This document shows positions 30,507-40,802 of a stretch of DNA of 64,000 nt, one piece after another. The notes beneath the pieces are model-generated. The model was not told the origin of the DNA. It made no database searches and saw only the letters and a list, made by a program, of their open reading frames with translations. The stretch comes from an uncultured Rhodospirillaceae bacterium. GTDB lineage: Bacteria; Pseudomonadota; Alphaproteobacteria; Rhodospirillales; Magnetospirillaceae. Each line of letters starts with the position of its first letter. Positions within the stretch are counted from its first letter, which is position 1. The stretch lies in assembly GCA_903901915.1 (NCBI GenBank), contig CAIUSV010000088.1, forward strand, positions 29,826-93,825, read 5' to 3'. The position numbers were made by a program, and so were the translations under genes.

Positions 30507-31010
30507 ATGATGAAGCCGTTTCCCCGCCTGATCCCCATCGTCGCGCTGACCCTGGCGCTTGCCGGCGCCGTCGGCGCCGCCCGGGCCGCCGAGGATGCCG
30601 CCCAGTCCCACCATTCCTCCTATCGCTTCGAGCATTCCTGCGAGGACATGGACGCCCGCATGGCGGCCCACCTCGCCTATGCCGAGGTCAAGCTGGCCCT
30701 GTCCGAGCCGCAGCGCGCCGAGTTCAAGCGCGTCGCCGAAACCATGAAGGCCGCCCACGACCCCATGCGCAAACTGTGCGCCGAGGCAAAGACCGCCGGC
30801 GACACCACCACCCTGCCGGCCCGGCTGGAGCGGATGCAGAAATTCGCCGAAGCCCACGCCGAGGCGTTGCGCAAGACCGTGCCGGCGCTGACCCAGTTCT
30901 ATAAGAGCCTGACTCCGGACCAGCAGAAGATCGCCGACCGGGTGCTGTCCCAGCACGGCGGCGGCCATGGCGGCGGTCACGGGGACATGCAGCGCCACCA
31001 CGGCAACTGA
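30507..31010 (+). CDS. Spy/CpxP-like periplasmic protein
   Basis: 167-aa exported helical protein. A signal peptide covers residues 1-28 (IPIVALTLALAGAVGAARAA). The mature part has the LTXXQ-type repeats of the Spy/CpxP family (LALSEPQRAEFKRVAETMKA, FYKSLTPDQQKIADRVL) and ends in a His/Gly-rich tail (HGGGHGGGHGDMQRHHG). Family members bind unfolded proteins or metals in the periplasm and answer envelope stress. The His-rich tail suggests metal binding. Start is one of two adjacent ATGs at 30507 and 30510 behind AAAGGTGA. Confidence 0.85.
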   Translation: MMKPFPRLIPIVALTLALAGAVGAARAAEDAAQSHHSSYRFEHSCEDMDARMAAHLAYAEVKLALSEPQRAEFKRVAETMKAAHDPMRKLCAEAKTAGDTTTLPARLERMQKFAEAHAEALRKTVPALTQFYKSLTPDQQKIADRVLSQHGGGHGGGHGDMQRHHGN

Positions 31011-31074
31011 TACCCACCAGGGTCGTCGGCAACACCGGCTCCGGTGAGACCAGCTCGCCGGGGCCGGGAGTCGG

Positions 31075-32019
31075 TTACCCCCCGACCAGCCCCTTCATCC
31101 GCTCGGTAGCGGCCACCAGGGCGGCGCGGATGGGCGGCTCCATGGCGGAGTGGCCGCCGTCGGGCACGATCTGCAACACCGCCCCGGACCACGACCGGGC
31201 CAGTTCCTCGGCGGTGGCGGGGGGACAGATGACATCGTAACGCCCCTGGACGATGACCGCCGGCAGATGATCGACCGCAGCCATGCCGGCCAGAAGCTGG
31301 TTGGGTGCCAAGAAGCCGTCATGGGCCATGTAATGGGCCTCGATGCGGGCCATCGCCAGCACCCCCGGGCCGTCGGAATCACCGTTACCCTCGACCCGCG
31401 GCAGCAATCGGGCGCAGGCCTCCTCATAGCCGCACCACACCCGCGCCGCCGGCATATGGACCGCCGGATCGGCATGATTGAGCCGCCTGACATAGGCCCC
31501 CAGCGGATCGGCGCGCTCGGGAACCGGCATGGCGGCCATGAAACGCCGCCATGCCTCGGGGAAGAAATGGCCCATGCCGGTCAGGAACCACTCCACCTCG
31601 TGAGGCCGGAACAAAAAGACGCCCCGCAACACGAAACCGGTGCAGCGTTGGGGATGGGCCTGACCGTAGGCCAGCGCCAGGGTACTGCCCCACGAGCCAC
31701 CGAACAGCATCCAGCGCTCGATCCCAAGATGATGGCGCAGCGTCTCCATGTCGCCCACCAGATGGGCGGTGGTATTGGCCTCGGTCGAGGCCATCGGCTC
31801 GGAACGGCCACAACCGCGCTGGTCGAACAGCACGATGCGCCAGAACTCGGGATCGAAGAACCGGCGGTAGGACGGCGCCGTGCCGGCCCCCGGACCGCCA
31901 TGGACGAACACCACGACCGGTCCGGCCGGATTGCCCGAAACCTCCCAGTACAGTTCGTGCCCGTCACCCACCGGCAACATCCCGAAGGCATGCGGCTCAA
32001 ACGGCGGATAAAGCTCCAT
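31075..32019 (-). CDS. pip: Proline iminopeptidase
   Basis: Alpha/beta-hydrolase that cleaves N-terminal proline from peptides. The 314 aa are full length, with the oxyanion HGGPGAGTAP, DQRGCGRSEP, the nucleophile elbow FGGSWGSTLALAYG, and the catalytic Asp and His in QGRYDVICPP and PDGGHSAMEP. Start is the ATG at 32019; the long upstream open frame runs antisense to queA and is a shadow. It is divergent from queA. Confidence 0.95.
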   Translation of the reverse strand: MELYPPFEPHAFGMLPVGDGHELYWEVSGNPAGPVVVFVHGGPGAGTAPSYRRFFDPEFWRIVLFDQRGCGRSEPMASTEANTTAHLVGDMETLRHHLGIERWMLFGGSWGSTLALAYGQAHPQRCTGFVLRGVFLFRPHEVEWFLTGMGHFFPEAWRRFMAAMPVPERADPLGAYVRRLNHADPAVHMPAARVWCGYEEACARLLPRVEGNGDSDGPGVLAMARIEAHYMAHDGFLAPNQLLAGMAAVDHLPAVIVQGRYDVICPPATAEELARSWSGAVLQIVPDGGHSAMEPPIRAALVAATERMKGLVGG

Positions 32020-32122
32020 GGATGAAACGTCTTTCGTCGAGCGGGGAGGGATTACTATGCCACGGCCGGCCCCATAGCGCGAGAGCTTGACGCCCCGGGC
32101 GCGGCGGCCTACACCCGCCGCC

Positions 32123-33160
32123 ATGAGAGTGGACGATTTCGACTTCGAGCTGCCGCGCGATCTGATCGCCGAACGTCCGGCCTGTCCGCGCGACGCCGCC
32201 CGGCTGTTGCGGGTCGCCGCCGACGGCCTGGACGACCTGGCGGTCCGCGACCTGCCCGGCCTGCTGCATCCCGGCGACGTACTGGTGGTCAACGACACCA
32301 GGGTGATTCCCGCCCGTCTGGTCGGCCGACGGGGAACGGCGACGGTGGAAGTCACCTTGCACCAGCGTGTCGGCCCCGATTGCTGGAAAGTATTCGCCCG
32401 CCCGGCCAAAAAACTGCGGCCCGGTGACCGCATCGACTTTTCCGATGGATTCCACGCCGAAGTGACGGCCAAGGGCGAAGCCGGCGAGGCCGCCCTGCGC
32501 TTCGACCGCGCCGGCGAGGCGCTGATGGCGGCATTGGAGGAATTCGGCCGCATGCCGCTGCCGCCCTATATCCGCCGGGGCGAGGCCGACGAACGCGACC
32601 GTGGCGACTACCAAACCGTGTTCTCCCTTCATCCGGGCGCGGTGGCGGCTCCCACCGCCGGGCTGCACTTCACTCCCGACCTGCTGGCCGCCATCGACGC
32701 CCGGGGTGTCCGGCGGGTGACGGTGACGCTGCATGTCGGCGCAGGCACCTTCTTGCCGGTCAAGGTGGACGATACCGACGACCACCGCATGCATGCCGAG
32801 ATCGGCGTCGTCACCGCCGAAGCCGCCGCCGCCGTCAACGCCGCCCGCGCCACCGGCGGCCGGGTGGTGGCGGTGGGCACCACCGCGGCGCGACTGCTGG
32901 AAAGCGCCACCGATCCCATCGGCACGTTGCGCCCATTCGACGGTACCACCGACATTTTCATCACCCCCGGCTATCGCTTCCGGCTGGTGGATATGCTGAT
33001 AACCAACTTTCATCTGCCACGTTCGACCCTGTTCATGCTGGTCGCCGCCTTCGCCGGACTGGACCGCATGAAGACGGCCTACGAGCATGCCAAGGCGACG
33101 GGTTATCGGTTCTATTCCTATGGCGACGCCTGCCTTTTGTATCGGAACCATCACCCATGA
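32123..33160 (+). CDS. queA: S-adenosylmethionine:tRNA ribosyltransferase-isomerase
   Basis: Converts the preQ1 base in tRNA to epoxyqueuosine using S-adenosylmethionine as ribosyl donor. The 345 aa match the family along the whole length: [70 protein letters not shown] and [20 protein letters not shown]. Start is the ATG at 32123. The final codons overlap tgt in an ATGA arrangement, so the two queuosine genes are coupled. Confidence 0.97.
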   Translation: MRVDDFDFELPRDLIAERPACPRDAARLLRVAADGLDDLAVRDLPGLLHPGDVLVVNDTRVIPARLVGRRGTATVEVTLHQRVGPDCWKVFARPAKKLRPGDRIDFSDGFHAEVTAKGEAGEAALRFDRAGEALMAALEEFGRMPLPPYIRRGEADERDRGDYQTVFSLHPGAVAAPTAGLHFTPDLLAAIDARGVRRVTVTLHVGAGTFLPVKVDDTDDHRMHAEIGVVTAEAAAAVNAARATGGRVVAVGTTAARLLESATDPIGTLRPFDGTTDIFITPGYRFRLVDMLITNFHLPRSTLFMLVAAFAGLDRMKTAYEHAKATGYRFYSYGDACLLYRNHHP

Positions 33161-34284
33161 CCGCTTTCCGGTTCCACCTGCTCGCCACCGATGGCGCCGC
33201 CCGGCTGGGTCGGCTGGAAACCGCCCACGGCCCGGTCGATACTCCCGCCTTCATGCCGGTGGGAACGGCGGGCACGGTCAAGGCCATGCTGCCAGGCTCG
33301 GTGGCGGCGACCGGAGCGCAGATGGTGCTGGGCAACACCTACCACCTGATGCTGCGGCCTGGGGCGGAGCGGGTGGCACGGCTGGGCGGCCTGCACCGCT
33401 TCATGAACTGGCCGGGGCCGATTCTCACCGATTCCGGCGGCTTCCAGGTGATGAGCCTGGCCAAGCTGCGCAAGATGGATGCCGACGGCGTCACCTTCCA
33501 GTCACACCATGACGGCTCGCGCCACCGCCTGACCCCGGAAAGCTCGATGGAAATCCAACGGCTGCTGGACGCCGACATCACCATGGCCTTCGACGAATGC
33601 ACCCCGTTTCCCGCCACCATCGACCAGGCGGCCGCCTCGATGCGACTGTCGATGCGCTGGGCGCTCCGCTCGCGCGAATCCTTCGTCCAGCGACCGGGCT
33701 ATGGCCTGTTCGGCATCAACCAGGGCGGCGTCCACCCCGAGTTGCGTGCCGAGTCGGCGCGCGCGTTGCTCGACATCGGCTTCGATGGCTATGCGGTGGG
33801 CGGTCTGGCGGTGGGCGAGGGCCAGGAAGCCATGTTCACCACCCTGGATGCCACCACGCCGCTGCTGCCCGCCGACCGGCCACGCTATCTGATGGGGGTG
33901 GGTCGGCCGTCGGACATCATCGGCGCGGTGCTGCGCGGCATCGACATGTTCGACTGCGTCCTGCCGACCCGCTCGGGCCGCACCGCCCAGGCATTCACCC
34001 GGCGCGGCACGGTCAATCTGCGCAACGCCCGCCACCAGGACGATCCCCGACCGCTGGAAGAGGGCTGCCCCTGCCCGGCCTGCCGCGACCATTCCCGCGC
34101 CTATCTCCATCATCTCATCCGCTCCGAGGAGATCTTGGGGCCGATGCTGCTGACCTGGCACAACATCCAGGCGTATCAAAGCCTCATGCGGGACTTGCGC
34201 GCCGCCATCGCCGACACAAGGGTGGCGGCGTTCGCCGCCGAAGCAGCCGCGACCGAGGCGAGGGGCGATATCGAGCCGCGCTAG
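33157..34284 (+). CDS. tgt: tRNA-guanine transglycosylase
   Basis: Exchanges guanine-34 for preQ1 in tRNAs with GUN anticodons. The 375 aa hold the substrate pocket ([15 protein letters not shown]), the catalytic Asp regions [10 protein letters not shown] and [20 protein letters not shown], and the zinc site [17 protein letters not shown] near the C-terminus. It forms an operon with queA. An inverted repeat at 34326-34369 separates it from the convergent YggU-family gene. Confidence 0.98.
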   Translation: MTAFRFHLLATDGAARLGRLETAHGPVDTPAFMPVGTAGTVKAMLPGSVAATGAQMVLGNTYHLMLRPGAERVARLGGLHRFMNWPGPILTDSGGFQVMSLAKLRKMDADGVTFQSHHDGSRHRLTPESSMEIQRLLDADITMAFDECTPFPATIDQAAASMRLSMRWALRSRESFVQRPGYGLFGINQGGVHPELRAESARALLDIGFDGYAVGGLAVGEGQEAMFTTLDATTPLLPADRPRYLMGVGRPSDIIGAVLRGIDMFDCVLPTRSGRTAQAFTRRGTVNLRNARHQDDPRPLEEGCPCPACRDHSRAYLHHLIRSEEILGPMLLTWHNIQAYQSLMRDLRAAIADTRVAAFAAEAAATEARGDIEPR

Positions 34285-34325
34285 GATTTAATTCAGCGCA
34301 ACGGCTCACACGCCGCTCTGGCTCA

Positions 34326-34369
34326 AGAGTTTCCCGATTTTCCGATTCAGCTTAAATGCGGGAAACTCT
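34326..34369. terminator. Inverted repeat between convergent tgt and YggU-family gene
   Basis: AGAGTTTCCCG (34326-34336) and CGGGAAACTCT (34359-34369) are perfect 11-base complements around a 22-base AT-rich loop. On the plus strand TAAAAC follows; there is no good T tract. The right arm reaches into the stop codon of the minus-strand gene. It probably stops transcription from both sides. Confidence 0.55.
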
Positions 34370-34706
34370 AAAACAAGCTCGGCTGCTGGAAAACCGCGGG
34401 CAATCTGGTTGGGGCCTTTACCCTCAGCTGCTTATTTACATTGAAGCGCCCAAAGACAACTTCGATCGCCGAGGGGGAGACGCCGAATTCATCGGCCAGA
34501 AAACGCACCATGTGATCGGTCGCTCGGCCCATGCGGGGAGCCGCCGTCACACTGACGTTGAGCTGTGCCCCCTTGGGTTTGCCGATGGCATCGCGGCTGG
34601 CGCCGGGCTTGCCCAGAATATTGATGACCAGCGTATCGCCCTCCCACCAGAAGAACGAGGAGGTCTCTTCGGCAACCGGTCCTGGCTGTGCGCGTGGCCG
34701 CTTCAT
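34368..34706 (-). CDS. YggU / DUF167 family protein
   Basis: 112-aa member of the UPF0235 family, recognised by VINILGKPGASRDAIGKPKG, the central LNVSVTAAP and the helix plus strand FLADEFGVSPSAIEVVFGRF. Structures exist for relatives but no function is established. A short Pro/Arg-rich N-terminus precedes the domain. It usually travels with YggT in proteobacteria; no yggT is seen here. Confidence 0.88.
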   Translation of the reverse strand: MKRPRAQPGPVAEETSSFFWWEGDTLVINILGKPGASRDAIGKPKGAQLNVSVTAAPRMGRATDHMVRFLADEFGVSPSAIEVVFGRFNVNKQLRVKAPTRLPAVFQQPSLF

Positions 34707-34886
34707 GTGGGATTACGCTCCGGAACTGTCGACGCGCACGCCCCCGCCGGCTGGCGATATGCCCGTCGGGCGGGGGGGCGCAATGTGTGCGAACATCGCT
34801 ATCAGAGCACTGTATCCGCGTCCAGGACCTCGCCCAAGGATCGCTTTCCGGCGGATCATCCATGGTCGCGTCAGCCCCGCCGCTCG

Positions 34887-36350
34887 TCACGACAGGTCGA
34901 GGTTGACCTTGGCGGCACGGGCGATATCAAGCAGATCCTGGAACATGCGGGTGATCGTCAGGGCGATCTTGCGGCCACCGTCACTTTTGACATCGGCGAT
35001 CTCGCCGTGTCGATCATAGGTTACGGTGATCTTTCCGGAGCCGGCGACCTCCATCACCACCGGGTGCGAGTCCCGGTCGTAGCTGAAGCGCATCCGCCGG
35101 GTTCCCTCCATGAATTTCGCCACTCGGCCATAGGTGTCGTAGCTTAGCCCGACCCGATGACCATCACTGCTGGTGGCGGCGATCAGATTGCCGCGGGAAT
35201 CATAGCGGTACTCGGACCAGGTGGCGGCGGCGCCGGGCGTCCGGTGCTCGACCCGCGTCACCTTCCCGGTGGCGCGGTCATACGACAAAGAGATCGACGC
35301 ATCATTGGTGACCTTGCGCGCCAACCGCGCCTCGGCGGTATAGCGAAACGTGGCCACGCCGCCATCGCCGCCGCGAATGATGGCGGGCAGACCGAGCTGG
35401 TTGTATTCGGTGTCCCGCAGGTATCCGTCGCGATCCGACAGTTCACGCCACGGATGGCCGCTGTCGCCATCATGATAGAACAGCGACCGCCGCGAGCGGC
35501 TCAGCACGGAGCCATCGCTGTCCGTCGTGGTTTCCCGGATTTCGCGATAGTTGGAGGCTTCGACGACCTCATAGCCATGGCTGGTCCCGGACCGGTCCAC
35601 ATAGCGGGTTACCACCGTGGGGGCGGCGGGATCGTAGGCGACCGTCTCGGTCGACCCGTCGGCGTGGGTGATCGTCGTCAGGTGGCCCCCGGCGTCGTAA
35701 CCATAGGCCTCCGCCTTGCCATCATCGCCGATGGCGCGGGCAAGGCGTCCCCCGGCATCGAATTCATAGGAAAATTGGCGCCCGTCATCGCCGACGACGC
35801 GGCTGAGGCGGCCCTTGTCGTCGTAGAGGAATTCGAGACGACGACCGAAATTGTCGAGCACGGAGACGATGCCCCCATCGGCGCGGCGGCGGATATCGAT
35901 CCAATTGTTGTTGCCGTCGGCGGAGCGGACCAGATAGCCCCGGCCATCGAAGGTATCGGCTTTGCCGTTTTCATAGCTCCGTCGCCATGTGTCGCCGTCG
36001 CGCGTCAGCTCCTGGTGACCGCAGTGGTAGCCGATCAGTTTGGAACCGTCCGCGCTGGTCCGGAAAACCACCTCGGGTCCGCAACCGTATTCGGATATTT
36101 TCACGGTTCCATCGGCTTGCGGCTGAAGCCGCGTGTCGTATCGGCTGCCCCAGCCGGGACCAAATACGCCCGTATGGCCCGAGTCGGAGCGGTAGGCCCG
36201 TTCCACCGTCGGCTCCAGACCGCCGTTGTAGGCGATATCCTTTTCGCTGACCCGCAGAACGCGGTCGCAAATCGTCACATCGGCAAGGGCCGGGGCGGCA
36301 AGAGCGAGGACCACGGTTGCCGTACCGAGCAGAAGGGCGCGTCTCATCAC
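34887..36350 (-). CDS. Exported YD-repeat (Rhs-like) protein
   Basis: 487 aa with a signal peptide (residues 1-23, ALLLGTATVVLALAAPALA). Then comes a DUF6531-like entry segment with the Rhs signature VERAYRSDSGHTGVFGPGWG, and a long series of YD repeats across residues about 110-460 (for example LEFLYDDKGRLSRVVGDDGR, AYGYDAGGHLTTITHADGST, EYRYDSRGNLIAATSSDGHR). It is much shorter than toxin-delivering Rhs proteins, lacks the DPxG-type core end and variable toxin tip, and has no VgrG, PAAR or immunity gene next to it. It probably forms a beta-rich shell in the periplasm or outside. It is flanked by gaps of 180 and 382 bases, so it is a single-gene unit. Confidence 0.85.
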   Translation of the reverse strand: MMRRALLLGTATVVLALAAPALADVTICDRVLRVSEKDIAYNGGLEPTVERAYRSDSGHTGVFGPGWGSRYDTRLQPQADGTVKISEYGCGPEVVFRTSADGSKLIGYHCGHQELTRDGDTWRRSYENGKADTFDGRGYLVRSADGNNNWIDIRRRADGGIVSVLDNFGRRLEFLYDDKGRLSRVVGDDGRQFSYEFDAGGRLARAIGDDGKAEAYGYDAGGHLTTITHADGSTETVAYDPAAPTVVTRYVDRSGTSHGYEVVEASNYREIRETTTDSDGSVLSRSRRSLFYHDGDSGHPWRELSDRDGYLRDTEYNQLGLPAIIRGGDGGVATFRYTAEARLARKVTNDASISLSYDRATGKVTRVEHRTPGAAATWSEYRYDSRGNLIAATSSDGHRVGLSYDTYGRVAKFMEGTRRMRFSYDRDSHPVVMEVAGSGKITVTYDRHGEIADVKSDGGRKIALTITRMFQDLLDIARAAKVNLDLS

Positions 36351-36732
36351 GAAGCTCCATCAAAAACCGTAGCGGGCGTCGTTGCCCCCCTGCGGTGATG
36401 AGGTGATGCTGACAGCGGCGGGGCGGCGATGAAACGCGGGAACACGCCGTTCCGGTGAACTAATTCATACCGTCCGCACGGTTTTCCGACCGGGTCCGAT
36501 TATGACGGGCAGGTGTCGCGACGGCGACGGCGCGGAGCGAGAGAATCAATGTCGCGATATCCCATTTTGGGGGTGACAAAAGTCTGTATATATAAAAAGC
36601 TCATTTAGGCGCATGCGCTGTCGGCAAGATCGGCAAAACGGGACAATGGAATCCGCCCCCCGCCCTCACACACGACCAACACCGGACAACGACCTGGCAA
36701 TTAATAGCGTCATAATACTTCATGGTGAAAAA
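36351..36732. other. Intergenic region between YD protein and chemoreceptor
   Basis: No gene is supported. Its right part is unusually AT-rich, with TATATATAAAAA at 36587-36598 next to a GCGCATGCGC palindrome near 36609. TTGGGG (36567-36572) with TATAAA (36591-36596), 18 bases apart, is a possible promoter for the chemoreceptor at 36733. The left part must hold the promoter of the YD-repeat gene, which I could not pick out. Confidence 0.45.
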
Positions 36733-38418
36733 ATGAGCTTTCATTGGAATATCGGCCGCCGACTAAGCGCCCTTATCACGGTAATGCTGGCAATCCTTAT
36801 TTCAACCAGCGGATTTGGCATCAGCGGGCTTAGCCGGATGCATGAAAGCTTTAAAGGCGTCGCCCAGGATACCTTGGTCGCGGTCAGCAATCTTTCCGGA
36901 GTGGTCGATTCCCTTCACCGCATCCGCATCCGCATCGTCAGTGCCGCCGTCGAGCATGACCCGGCAAAAATCGCGGCGCTGAAGGACGAGTTCGGCAAGC
37001 AGATGGCCGACCTGGAGAAATCCTGGGCCAGCTATGCCTCGACAACGATGACGAATGAAGAAGCCACTCTGGCGCGGGACGCCGACGCGGGGCTCCGATC
37101 GTACCGCGCTTATCTGTCGGCAAGTTGGAACCGCATCGCCGCCGGAGAGCAAGACAGCGTCCGCATCGACCTGCTGGGTCCCGGAACCGAACAATTCCGA
37201 GTGGCGGCCACCCCCCTTCGCAAGCTGATGGACTACCAGCGCCGCGAGGCCGACGCGGCCTTCGCCGAAGGTGAACTCACCTATGCGTCCGACCGCACCA
37301 TCAGCTTCAGCCTCGTCGGGCTTGGCGTCGTTCTCGGCGTGCTGCTGGCCACCCTGATCGCCCGCTCGGTCTCCATTCCCATCAACCGGATTGCCGCGAT
37401 CATGCAGACCCTGGCCCAAGGCGATACCTCGGTCGATATCTTCGGCACCCAACGGCACGACGAGGCGGGAGAGATCGCCCGCGCCGTCGAGGTTTTCAAG
37501 CGGAACGCCATCGACAAAAAGCGCGTCGAGGCCGACGCCGCCGAAGCCAAGCAACAAGCCGAGGCGCGGCACCGCGCCGAAATGCGGGCCTTGGCCGCCG
37601 ATTTCGAGTCCAGCGTCGCCATGATCGTGAACAACGTTGCCGGCGCCTCCTCGGATATGGAACTGACCTCGCAGACCATGTCGGCCCTGTCCGGTCAGGT
37701 TTCCGCCCAGGCCGGCACGGTCGCCGCCGCGGCCGAGCAGGCCGCCGCCAACGTCCAGACCGTCGCCGCCGCGGCCGAGGAACTGTCGTGTTCCGTGTCC
37801 GAGATCGGCCGTCAGGTCGGTGAATCCGCCCGCGTGGCTCGCGACGCCGTGAACGAGGCGGCACAGGCGGATACCATCGTCCACGGCTTGTCCGAGGCGG
37901 CGGGCCGAATTGGGGAGGTCATCAAGCTGATCAATGACGTCGCCAGCCAGACCAACCTGCTGGCGCTGAACGCCACCATCGAGGCGGCGCGGGCGGGCGT
38001 GGCCGGCAAGGGCTTCGCCGTGGTGGCCAGCGAGGTCAAGAATCTCGCCAACCAAACCGCCAGGGCCACCGATGAAATCGCCCAACAGATCAATGCGGTT
38101 CAGGCGGAAACCAGCCGGGCGGTCGAGGCCATCCAAAGCGTTGGCGCGACCATTGGGCGGATTGATGAAATTTCCTCGGCGATCGCCTCCGCCGTCGAAC
38201 AGCAATCCGCCGCCACCCAGGAGATCGCCCGCAACGTCGAGGAGGCCGCCCGAGGCACCCAGGAGGTGTCGAGCAACATTGGCGGCGTGACCTCGGCCGC
38301 CAGCGAGACCGGTCAGGCCGCGGCCGTGGTGCTTGAATCCGCCAGGAAGCTGTCCACCGAATCGGCCTCGCTGCGCCAGATGGTCGGCGAGTTCGTTGCC
38401 AGGGTCCGCAACGGCTGA
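36733..38418 (+). CDS. Methyl-accepting chemotaxis protein
   Basis: Classical transmembrane chemoreceptor of 561 aa. Membrane helix 1 lies at about residues 11-35 and helix 2 at about 193-213. Between them is a four-helix-bundle type periplasmic sensor of about 155 residues. HAMP covers 214-270 ([20 protein letters not shown]). The signalling hairpin has its tip at [20 protein letters not shown] followed by [18 protein letters not shown]. No C-terminal CheR-binding pentapeptide is present. Start ATG 36733 lies in GGTGAAAAAATG. Ligand unknown. It is not linked to che genes here. Confidence 0.94.
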   Translation: MSFHWNIGRRLSALITVMLAILISTSGFGISGLSRMHESFKGVAQDTLVAVSNLSGVVDSLHRIRIRIVSAAVEHDPAKIAALKDEFGKQMADLEKSWASYASTTMTNEEATLARDADAGLRSYRAYLSASWNRIAAGEQDSVRIDLLGPGTEQFRVAATPLRKLMDYQRREADAAFAEGELTYASDRTISFSLVGLGVVLGVLLATLIARSVSIPINRIAAIMQTLAQGDTSVDIFGTQRHDEAGEIARAVEVFKRNAIDKKRVEADAAEAKQQAEARHRAEMRALAADFESSVAMIVNNVAGASSDMELTSQTMSALSGQVSAQAGTVAAAAEQAAANVQTVAAAAEELSCSVSEIGRQVGESARVARDAVNEAAQADTIVHGLSEAAGRIGEVIKLINDVASQTNLLALNATIEAARAGVAGKGFAVVASEVKNLANQTARATDEIAQQINAVQAETSRAVEAIQSVGATIGRIDEISSAIASAVEQQSAATQEIARNVEEAARGTQEVSSNIGGVTSAASETGQAAAVVLESARKLSTESASLRQMVGEFVARVRNG

Positions 38419-38427
38419 TCCCGGTCG

Positions 38428-38453
38428 GCGGCGGCGAAAGCTAACGCCGCCGC
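38428..38453. terminator. GC hairpin between convergent chemoreceptor and LysR genes
   Basis: GCGGCGGCG (38428-38436) pairs perfectly with CGCCGCCGC (38445-38453) around an AAAGCTAA loop. The right arm lies within the last codons of the minus-strand LysR gene. There is no T run on either side, so termination strength is uncertain. Confidence 0.4.
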
Positions 38454-39298
38454 GCGTTGCCGTGGGAAATGGCATCGGCCAGGGTTCGGAGCGCCACCAT
38501 CGACGGGGCGTGACGCGGCACGATCATCCCGGTCGGCACATCGGCAAGGTCGGCGGGAAGCGTTCGGATCGCCAGTTCGGCGGCATGGGGTGACTGCTCG
38601 ACCACATGCCGAGGCATCAGTGTCCAGCCCAGACCGACGGAAACGCAGCCGAGAATGCCGTCCAACGTACCGAATTCCATGGCGTCGGCAACCGCGTGGC
38701 CGGTCGCCCGCTGCCAGGCGATGGCCCGGGTGCGATAGGCGCAGCCCTCGCGGAACAGGATCAGCGGCTGCAACACCGGGTCCGCATCGACGGCGGACAC
38801 CTGCACCAGTTCCTCGACGATCAGTTCCTCGAACTCCAGATCGGGGTGAACGACCGGCCCGGCGACGAAGGCGCAATCCAGCTTGTGGGCCAGCACCTTT
38901 TCCGTCAGGGCGGCGCTGGTATCGGTCTGAACGCGGATATCGAGGCGGGCATGCTGGCTCCGCACCGACTTCAGGGCCGATGGCAGGTACAGCGCGGCAA
39001 AGGTTTCCATCGCCCCGATGCGCAGTTCGCCCACACTTTCGCCCACCAGCCGCACGGCGGCGCTGGTTTCACGCTCCAGCAGCAGCATGCGGCGGGCGTA
39101 GTCGAGCAGCACCCGTCCCGACGGCGCCAGTTCCAGCCCCCGGCCCTTGCGGAAAAACAGCTCCGCCCCCAATTCCGCCTCAAGCCGGCGGATGCGGCTG
39201 GTGACATTGGACTGAACGGTATTCAGCCGACGCGACGCGGCGAGTATGCCCCCCTCCTCGACCACGGCCTGAAAGGTCCTCAACGCCAGAAGCTCCAC
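38441..39298 (-). CDS. LysR-family transcriptional regulator
   Basis: 285 aa. The N-terminal winged helix (FQAVVEEGGILAASRRLNTV, SNVTSRIRRLEAELGAELFF) is followed by a periplasmic-binding-like effector domain (LRIGAMETFAALYLPSALKS). Start is GTG at 39298, where the conserved domain begins; the open frame upstream has no family character. It is divergently transcribed from the MFS gene 102 bases away, the usual layout for a LysR protein controlling its neighbour, so the transporter is its likely target. The inducer is unknown. Confidence 0.92.
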   Translation of the reverse strand: MELLALRTFQAVVEEGGILAASRRLNTVQSNVTSRIRRLEAELGAELFFRKGRGLELAPSGRVLLDYARRMLLLERETSAAVRLVGESVGELRIGAMETFAALYLPSALKSVRSQHARLDIRVQTDTSAALTEKVLAHKLDCAFVAGPVVHPDLEFEELIVEELVQVSAVDADPVLQPLILFREGCAYRTRAIAWQRATGHAVADAMEFGTLDGILGCVSVGLGWTLMPRHVVEQSPHAAELAIRTLPADLADVPTGMIVPRHAPSMVALRTLADAISHGNARRR

Positions 39299-39400
39299 GA
39301 CACTTCTCCATAGCAGAACGGTTTGTTCTGAATAATTCGCTCGTATGGATACATTAATCCACTTATGGTCCATATGCCAATCCCCGTGGGACCAACGACC

Positions 39401-40612
39401 ATGAGCCAACAGACCGACCGTTTCAAAGTGCTGGGCGCCGGTATCGCCAGCCTGATCCTGGCGATGGGCGTCGCCCGCTTCGCCTATACGCCGCTGTTGC
39501 CGCTGATGCAGCAGCAGGCCGGCTTGGGGGTAGTCGAGGCGGGCTGGCTGGCCGCCTCGAATTACGCCGGTTACCTTTGCGGCGCCGTGGTCGCCTCGCT
39601 GATCAGCGATCTGGCGATCAAGGACCGTTTGTTCCGTATCGGCATGGTGGTGGCGGTCGCCAGTACCGCCATGATGGGGATGACCACCGATGTCGGCGTC
39701 TGGGCACTGTCACGCTTCGTCGCCGGGCTGAGCAGCGCGGCGGCGATGCTGCTGGGGACCGGGCTGATCCTGAATTGGCTGATCCGTCACAACCACCGCA
39801 GTGAACTGGGCATCCATTTTTCCGGAATCGGCATCAGCATCGCCGGCTGCGCCACGGCGGTGACCTTGATGGGCCACGACCTGGATTGGCGACAGCAATG
39901 GTTCGCCTTCACCGCCATCGGCTGCGTCGCCATCATTCCCGCCTTGGCCTGGCTGCCGGCGCCCGATACCAGCGGCATGACCGCATCGGGCCGCAAGCTG
40001 GAGGACCGGCCGCCCAGTCCCCTCTTCATGCGGGTGTTCATGGCCGCCTATTTCTGCGCCGGAATCGGCTATGTCGTCAGCGCCACCTTCATCGTCGCCA
40101 TCGTCAACCGCCTGCCCGGCCTGGCGGGACAGGGCAATCTGGTCTTCCTGGCCATCGGCCTCGGAGCGGCACCGGCGGCCATCAACTGGGATTTCATCGC
40201 CCGCCGCACCGGCGAATTGAATGCCCTGATCGCCGCTGCCATCTTGCAAGTGGTCGGCATCCTGTTGCCGGTGATGGTGGATGGTCTGGTTTCCGCCCTC
40301 CTCGGAGCCTTGCTGTTCGGTGGCACGTTCATGGGTATGGTCAGCCTGGTACTGACCATGGCGGGGCGCTATTACCCCACCCGCCCGGCCAGGATGATGG
40401 GGCGCATGACCCTGTCCTATGGAGCGGCGCAGATCATCGGCCCGGCCCTCACCGGGTGGCTGGCCGGCGGCTTCGGCGGCTATGCCGCCGGCCTTTATCT
40501 CGCGGCCGGGTTCATGTCGGTCGGAACGGTGCTGCTGCTGGTTCTGCGCGGTATCGGGCGACGCGACGCGACGGCCGGCCTTGCCGCCCTTCACCCCTGC
40601 CGTCAGGCGTAA
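39401..40612 (+). CDS. MFS transporter, YbfB/YjiJ type
   Basis: 403-aa membrane transporter with about 12 predicted helices. The N-terminal ASLILAMGVARFAYTPLLPL and LAASNYAGYLCGAVVASLIS stretches match the YbfB/YjiJ (MFS_4) subfamily, whose substrates are not established. Start is the ATG at 39401 with GGGA nine bases upstream; an ATG at 39365 in frame is possible but poor. Divergent from the LysR gene, which probably regulates it. Confidence 0.9.
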   Translation: MSQQTDRFKVLGAGIASLILAMGVARFAYTPLLPLMQQQAGLGVVEAGWLAASNYAGYLCGAVVASLISDLAIKDRLFRIGMVVAVASTAMMGMTTDVGVWALSRFVAGLSSAAAMLLGTGLILNWLIRHNHRSELGIHFSGIGISIAGCATAVTLMGHDLDWRQQWFAFTAIGCVAIIPALAWLPAPDTSGMTASGRKLEDRPPSPLFMRVFMAAYFCAGIGYVVSATFIVAIVNRLPGLAGQGNLVFLAIGLGAAPAAINWDFIARRTGELNALIAAAILQVVGILLPVMVDGLVSALLGALLFGGTFMGMVSLVLTMAGRYYPTRPARMMGRMTLSYGAAQIIGPALTGWLAGGFGGYAAGLYLAAGFMSVGTVLLLVLRGIGRRDATAGLAALHPCRQA

Positions 40613-40802
40613 TCCCCGATATCGGCCTCATCCAATCCGGCCCGGCCGGCACGGCGGCTGGCATCCCCCCGCCGCTTTTGCTAGGGTTGACGGAGACACG
40701 TCTGCCCTTGGCGATGGCCGGGCCACCATGGGCGCGCGCCTTCGGTGTCCGCCCCCACCGGCCGCGCGATCACCCCGTGACGGCGACGGAGGGCCGCGAC
40801 AG

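Noticed and set aside
34326..34369. Shared AGAGTTTCCC between this inverted repeat and the ptsN-secA gap (7159)
   Set aside because: The match is ten bases long and the surrounding structures differ; chance is sufficient.
34887..36350. Repetitive DNA suggesting a CRISPR or tandem repeat
   Set aside because: The periodicity comes from degenerate YD protein repeats, not from identical DNA units with spacers.
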